Positions 59,767 through 64,000 of a stretch of DNA of 64,000 nucleotides are shown here, piece after piece. The DNA lies in contig NZ_JAKJXE010000008.1 in assembly GCF_021728295.1 (NCBI RefSeq), positions 62,001 to 126,000 of the forward strand. Reading direction: 5' to 3'. A model generated the notes under the pieces. The model worked only from the letters and a program-made list of their open reading frames with translations, did not search any database and was not told where the DNA came from. Each line of letters starts with the position of its first letter. Positions within the stretch are counted from its first letter, which is position 1. The translations under genes were made by a program, and so were the position numbers. Source of the DNA: Pseudomonas petrae (GTDB lineage Bacteria > Pseudomonadota > Gammaproteobacteria > Pseudomonadales > Pseudomonadaceae).

Positions 59767-59847
59767 TATCTCGGGCCCACGACTGTCAGGTTGAGCCCTG
59801 TGGCTCTCTGCGGTCGGGGCCCCACTTTTAATTAAGGTGTAGTTGCG

Positions 59848-60960
59848 ATGAAACGTGTAGGTCTGGTCGGTTGGCGCGGGATGGTCGGTTCCGTGCTCAT
59901 GCAGCGCATGCTGGAAGAGCAGGATTTCGATCTCATTGAGCCGGTTTTTTTCACCACCTCCAACGTCGGCGGCCAAGGCCCGTCGGTGGGCAAGGACGTC
60001 GCGCCGCTGAAAGATGCCTACAGCATCGACGAGCTCAAGACTCTGGACGTGGTGCTGACCTGCCAGGGCGGCGACTACACCAACGAAGTATTCCCCAAGC
60101 TGCGCGAAGCGGGCTGGCAGGGTTACTGGATCGACGCGGCGTCGTCCCTGCGCATGCAGGACGATGCGGTGATCATCCTCGACCCGGTTAACCGCAAGGT
60201 CATCGACCAGCAGCTGGATGCCGGCACCCGGAATTACATCGGCGGCAACTGCACCGTCAGCCTGATGCTGATGGGCCTGGGCGGGCTGTTCGAGGCCGGT
60301 CTGGTGGAGTGGATGAACGTCATGACGTATCAGGCCGCTTCCGGCGCCGGTGCGCAGAACATGCGTGAGCTGATCAAGCAGATGGGCGCGATCAATGCGT
60401 CGGTGGCCGACGAGCTGGCGAACCCTGCCAGCGCGATTCTGGACATCGACCGCAAGGTTGCTGACGCGATGCGTGGCGAGGGCTTCCCGACCGAGAATTT
60501 CGGGGTGCCGCTGGCGGGCAGTCTGATCCCGTGGATCGACAAGGAGCTGCCGAACGGTCAGAGCCGCGAGGAGTGGAAAGGGCAGGCGGAGACGAACAAG
60601 ATTCTGGGTCGTTTCAAGAGCCCGATTCCGGTCGATGGCATCTGCGTGCGCATCGGCGCGATGCGGTGCCACAGTCAGGCGCTGACGATCAAGCTGAACA
60701 AGGATGTGCCGATCGCCGACATCGAGGGGATGATCAGTCAGCACAACCCGTGGGTGAAGCTGGTGCCGAATAATCGCGAAGCGAGCATTCAGGAGCTGAG
60801 CCCGACGTCGGTGACCGGGACGTTGAATATTCCGGTGGGGCGTTTGCGTAAGTTGAACATGGGTTCGCAGTATCTGGGCGCGTTTACCGTGGGCGACCAG
60901 TTGTTGTGGGGCGCGGCCGAGCCGTTGCGTCGGATGCTTCGGATTCTTTTAGAGCGTTGA
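59848..60960 (+). CDS. asd: Aspartate-semialdehyde dehydrogenase
   Basis: NADPH enzyme, 370 aa, making aspartate semialdehyde for lysine, methionine, threonine and diaminopimelate. GLVGWRGMVGSVLMQRM is the nucleotide-binding start; catalytic Cys135 lies in IGGNCTVSLM. Length and motifs match the long gammaproteobacterial form. Its product is also the precursor used by the diaminobutyrate aminotransferase at 16112-17542. Island 3 begins 34 bp after the stop. Confidence 0.97.
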   Translation: MKRVGLVGWRGMVGSVLMQRMLEEQDFDLIEPVFFTTSNVGGQGPSVGKDVAPLKDAYSIDELKTLDVVLTCQGGDYTNEVFPKLREAGWQGYWIDAASSLRMQDDAVIILDPVNRKVIDQQLDAGTRNYIGGNCTVSLMLMGLGGLFEAGLVEWMNVMTYQAASGAGAQNMRELIKQMGAINASVADELANPASAILDIDRKVADAMRGEGFPTENFGVPLAGSLIPWIDKELPNGQSREEWKGQAETNKILGRFKSPIPVDGICVRIGAMRCHSQALTIKLNKDVPIADIEGMISQHNPWVKLVPNNREASIQELSPTSVTGTLNIPVGRLRKLNMGSQYLGAFTVGDQLLWGAAEPLRRMLRILLER

Positions 60961-60993
60961 TCACCCGGTGGATCTGTGGCGTGGCCTAGTACG

Positions 60994-61950
60994 TCAAGAT
61001 CAAGAGCGTCTGCCTAAGGGCAGACGTTTCGCCTTCGGCGAGTTACTTGGAAAAGCACCCCAAGTAACCAAGGGTGCTTGCTCCTGGTTTGGTTCCTCCT
61101 TCGTCGGAATACCCTCACTCCGGTCCCGCTCCGTGGGCCCGCGCCGAACGGGCATCCATGCCCTGACGGCGCTCTCGCCGCATCCATGCGGCTCGACCCA
61201 CTCCGCGAAACCTCCGTTCAGCCTGCACCCAAGTCGCGATTTGTGTCGTCTGGACTTTTTGTGCACGGAGATCAAGATCAAAAGCGCGTTTAAAGCAGAT
61301 CAAAAGCTTCCCGGCTAAAGCCGGTCCCACAGGTGCGCGCGGTTTGTTAGTGGGACTGGCTTTAGCCGGGAAGGCGCCGGTTCATTCACCATCGATTATC
61401 CGATCGTTCCCACGCTCCGCGTGGTAATGCCGCCTAGGACGCTCCGCGTCCTGCAGAAGATGTGCATCAAACCACCGATCTGACGCGGAGCGTCACAGGA
61501 TGCATTCCCACGCGGAGCGTGGGAATGATCAAATCACCATCAATTTCGCGGCGCGCCCACTGACGCTTTCCCGGCTAAAGCCAGTCCTACTAACACCGCG
61601 CACACCTGTGGGACCGGCTTCAGCCGGGAAGCTTTTGATCTTGCACTTGATCTGCCTTTGCTCTTGCAACACAAGAAGTCCAGACACCGCCAATCGCGAC
61701 TTGGGTGCAGGCTGAACGCAGGTTTCGCGGAGTGGGCCGAGCGGCATGGATGCCGCGAGAGCCGCCCCCCGCCATGGATGGCGGATGGCGGCGGGCCCAC
61801 GGAGCGAGACCGGAGTGAAGGAACCCTGACGAAGGAAGGGCCCAACCGAGAGCAGGCACCCTTGGTTACTTGGGGTGCTTTTCCAAGTAACTCGCCGAAG
61901 GCGAAACCCGAGGCCGTTAGGCCGACGCCCTTGATCTTGATCCTGATCTT
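60994..61950. repeat. Composite nested inverted-repeat island 3
   Basis: Same plan as islands 1 and 2, between convergent asd and the acyltransferase: left arm about 60994-61303, a REP pair around 61307-61367, central inverted element 61402-61530, a REP pair around 61567-61632, right arm about 61631-61950. The right arm runs into the acyltransferase gene, so its outer 34 bp are coding. Confidence 0.85.
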
Positions 61951-63056
61951 AACCCCGCCCGAAACCGCATGCCCGGCATCTCGACATACCGGTGAACCAA
62001 CATCGAAACCACCACAACCGCCACCACCACCAACAGCAACAACAGATTGTCGTTCAACGCACTGCCCGTGCTCAAATACCGCACCAGCGACCCCGGAATC
62101 TCACCCGGCTTATCCACCAACAACGGATAACCGCCAAACTTCGCTGCCAGTGTCAGCCCGGTCGCGATGACGAAAATCACCGCCGCATGGGTCAGATAAA
62201 TCGACAGCCACAACTTGCCCAGCGCCGGAAACACCCGCACCTGCAACAGCCGCGACACCACCCCGGCCTCCCAGGCGAACACCAGAATGCCCAGGCAAAA
62301 CAACAGCGCCAGCTCAATCGTCAGTGGGGCGTCGCCGTCCACCATCAGCCAGCCGATGGTCGCCAATACCCCCACCTCAAGCACACTCGCCAGCACGATC
62401 CCCGGCGCGAAATTCCGCAGCCTCGCGTACAGCCGATACGTCACCGTGCCCGCGAAAAAACAGGCCGCGCCCCACAACACATAACGCGTCAGCAGATCGG
62501 AATCCGCGAACAACCCGACAAACGCCAAACCGCCCAGCAGCGTAAAAATCATCCGTGCCATCCCCGGCAGCGCGTAGCAGACCAGCCCGAAAATCAGCCA
62601 CAGATAAAACGCGACGCTGACCCACCACGAGGGATAGTTGAACGACAGCGCATTGAAGCCCGGCCACCACGCCTGAATCAGCAACAGATTGGGCAGGATC
62701 TCACCAGGCGCCCGGTCACCACTGAACGCCGGGAAATTCAACAGCAGCCCGTAGCGCTCCAACACCAGCTTCGAACACTCGAAACCGATGAAGAACAACA
62801 GCACCGCGATGTGCAGCGGCATGACCCGGCAGGCGCGGGCAATCATGAAGTCGCCCAGCTGCCGCGAGGTGTTCAGCGTGCCCACGTAGCGCCGGTAAAT
62901 CAGAAACCCGCTCAGGGCGAAGAACAAACCGGCGAACTGGCTGGCATTACGGAAAAACGACAGCTCGGTGATGCTTCGCTCGATGTGCGAGTGATGAACA
63001 ATCAGGGTCAGGGCGCAGAGACCGCGCAGGCTGTCGAGCACGAGGAATCGCTTCAT
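61917..63056 (-). CDS. Membrane acyltransferase (acyltransferase-3 / OafA type)
   Basis: Inner-membrane O-acyltransferase, 379 aa, about ten hydrophobic segments. The N-terminal LDSLRGLCALTLIVHHSH has the conserved Arg and His of the family, and LFFALSGFLIYRRY follows in the second helix. Such enzymes acetylate or acylate surface sugars or peptidoglycan. The ATG at 63056 starts at the family N-terminus; a longer frame to 63236 is not supported. The last eleven codons (basic/serine tail RSGSRSRASA) are read from the end of island 3. Confidence 0.86.
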   Translation of the reverse strand: MKRFLVLDSLRGLCALTLIVHHSHIERSITELSFFRNASQFAGLFFALSGFLIYRRYVGTLNTSRQLGDFMIARACRVMPLHIAVLLFFIGFECSKLVLERYGLLLNFPAFSGDRAPGEILPNLLLIQAWWPGFNALSFNYPSWWVSVAFYLWLIFGLVCYALPGMARMIFTLLGGLAFVGLFADSDLLTRYVLWGAACFFAGTVTYRLYARLRNFAPGIVLASVLEVGVLATIGWLMVDGDAPLTIELALLFCLGILVFAWEAGVVSRLLQVRVFPALGKLWLSIYLTHAAVIFVIATGLTLAAKFGGYPLLVDKPGEIPGSLVRYLSTGSALNDNLLLLLVVVAVVVVSMLVHRYVEMPGMRFRAGLRSGSRSRASA

Positions 63057-63349
63057 CTTCCGGATCCTTTTCAGATGAGTTAAGCGTGCGGGCACGCGAA
63101 CAGGCGCCAGCAGGCGTGCAGGGCAGAGAGCGAAAGGGTGGGGCATGACAGGAAAGTTACCACCTTCGGCGCTGGGCTGATGAGTGGCGCAAGCAGTGTG
63201 AAAAACAGAAGGTGACGTATCGCTGGGTGGAGCCAAAAGCTAGCACGGGGTTCGTGAAAGTTTTGCCAGCGACGGTCCGCAGTATGCCCGAACCGTAAAG
63301 CCATCCGGAACAGGCAATCGCCGAAATGTCACTGCCTCACAACGGCCCG
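63057..63349. other. Intergenic stretch, no gene seen
   Basis: Divergent gap between the acyltransferase and dgoK. No RNA gene, REP or convincing short frame was found here; it should hold the acyltransferase promoter. Confidence 0.5.
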
Positions 63350-63408
63350 TCCCAATATATGGGATAGAACTTTATATATTGAGATTAAGGGTGCAACAGG
63401 TTTATAGT
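63350..63408 (+). promoter_or_regulatory. dgoK promoter with TCCCA-N5-TGGGA palindrome
   Basis: Perfect inverted repeat TCCCA-ATATA-TGGGA at 63350-63364 lies directly upstream of a plausible promoter, TTGAGA (63379-63384) and TATAGT (63403-63408, 18-bp spacer). The palindrome is a candidate sugar-acid regulator site; the regulator is not in the window. Confidence 0.5.
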
Positions 63409-63448
63409 CCGCTCCGCATTCACTCATTAATAACAATCAGGTGAAGCC

Positions 63449-64000
63449 ATGCAGGCGCAATTGATCGCGCTCGACTGGGGTACGACATCCCTTCGCGCGT
63501 ATCGACTCGGCGAACACGGCCGGGTACTGGAACAACGCTCGCTCAGCGCGGGCATCATGCAGCTGCCATCGACGCCCCGTTCGATCGGCGGGCAGCAGGT
63601 TTCCAACGGATTCGAACTGGCTTTTGACGAAGCCTGCGGCGACTGGCTCGACGCCGAACCGACGCTGCCGGTGATCGCCTGCGGCATGGTCGGCAGCGCC
63701 CAGGGCTGGCGCGAAGCGGTCTATCAGCAGACGCCCGCCAGCGTTGCAGCGCTCAGTTCTGCGTTGGTCACGGTGCGCAGCGTGCGCGGCGTCGACGTTC
63801 ACATTATTCCCGGCATCCTGCAGCGCTCCGAGCTGCCCAATGTGATGCGTGGCGAAGAAACCCAAGTCCTCGGCATTCTCGACTCGCTGCCCGCCAGCGA
63901 AGCCGCCAAGCCCTTGTTGATCGGTCTGCCCGGCAGCCACTCGAAGTGGGTGAGGGCGGTGGACGGCCGGATCGAGCATTTCGATACCTTCATGACCGGC
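63449..64000 (+). CDS. dgoK: 2-dehydro-3-deoxygalactonokinase (3' end outside window)
   Basis: KDGal kinase of the DgoK family, first 184 codons. It phosphorylates 2-keto-3-deoxy-galactonate in the DeLey-Doudoroff galactose/galactonate route. The start MQAQLIALDWGTTSLRAYRL holds the phosphate-binding DWGTT motif; ACGMVGSAQGWREA, PGILQRSELPNVMRGEETQVLG and LIGLPGSHSKWV follow as in family members. ATG at 63449 with CAGGTGA upstream. The partner aldolase (dgoA) usually follows and would be just outside the window. Confidence 0.92.
   Translation, partial: MQAQLIALDWGTTSLRAYRLGEHGRVLEQRSLSAGIMQLPSTPRSIGGQQVSNGFELAFDEACGDWLDAEPTLPVIACGMVGSAQGWREAVYQQTPASVAALSSALVTVRSVRGVDVHIIPGILQRSELPNVMRGEETQVLGILDSLPASEAAKPLLIGLPGSHSKWVRAVDGRIEHFDTFMTG

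Overview
The window reads as chromosomal DNA of a fluorescent-group Pseudomonas. Reasons: high-GC coding, several classes of Pseudomonas-type REP palindromes, and two gene blocks whose order I recall from P. aeruginosa: aromatic aminotransferase / uvrB / emrB / emrA / gltX / tRNA-Ala / tRNA-Glu / TetR, and LysR / leuC / leuD / leuB / asd. The species cannot be fixed from the sequence alone.

Region 1 (1-23.8 kb) is the right end of a non-ribosomal peptide siderophore locus. A four-module synthetase, cut by the left window edge, is C-A-T-E / C-A-T / C-A-T / C-A-T-E-TE. It overlaps a diaminobutyrate aminotransferase (pvdH type). After a terminator and a Fur-box-like site comes a TonB-dependent receptor without a signalling domain. 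Across a repeat island lies an mbtH / TauD hydroxylase / PvdF-like formyltransferase / FhuF-like reductase operon behind a candidate ECF-sigma promoter. My reading of the A domains gives Ser-X-Ser-X, with X a basic residue. The accessory genes imply beta-hydroxyaspartate (or histidine), diaminobutyrate and possibly formyl-hydroxyornithine somewhere in the product. No pyoverdine chromophore-maturation genes are in view.

Region 2 (24.4-32.2 kb) is a non-phosphorylating L-fucose catabolic cluster: 2-keto-3-deoxyfuconate dehydrogenase, diketo-acid hydrolase, fuconate dehydratase, lactonase, fucose dehydrogenase, mutarotase and FucP permease, all on the minus strand, with a divergent FadR-type GntR regulator.

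Region 3 (32.4-42.3 kb) holds an SDR, an MFS exporter, a small acidic protein, and an apparent operon of an FAD-linked hydroxyacid dehydrogenase, a polar amino-acid ABC importer and a HutC-type GntR repressor. A 2-oxoglutarate oxygenase of the isopenicillin-N-synthase family follows on the other strand.

Region 4 (43-61 kb) is core genome: aromatic aminotransferase, uvrB, emrAB-like pump, gltX, two tRNAs, TetR, thioesterase, dusC, ibpA with a sigma-32 promoter and a ROSE-like thermometer, then LysR, leuCDB and asd. Region 5 (61-64 kb) has a membrane acyltransferase and the start of dgoK (KDGal kinase).

The most unusual structure is non-coding. Three roughly 0.9-1 kb islands (19.94-20.84, 42.31-43.16 and 60.99-61.95 kb) share one nested architecture: two long inverted arms of about 270-320 bp, REP palindromes inside them, and a central inverted element. 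Comparing the six arms shows hairpins whose two strands change together, which points to conserved secondary structure. REPINs, including a 4.4-copy tandem array and hybrids of two REP classes, fill most other intergenic gaps.
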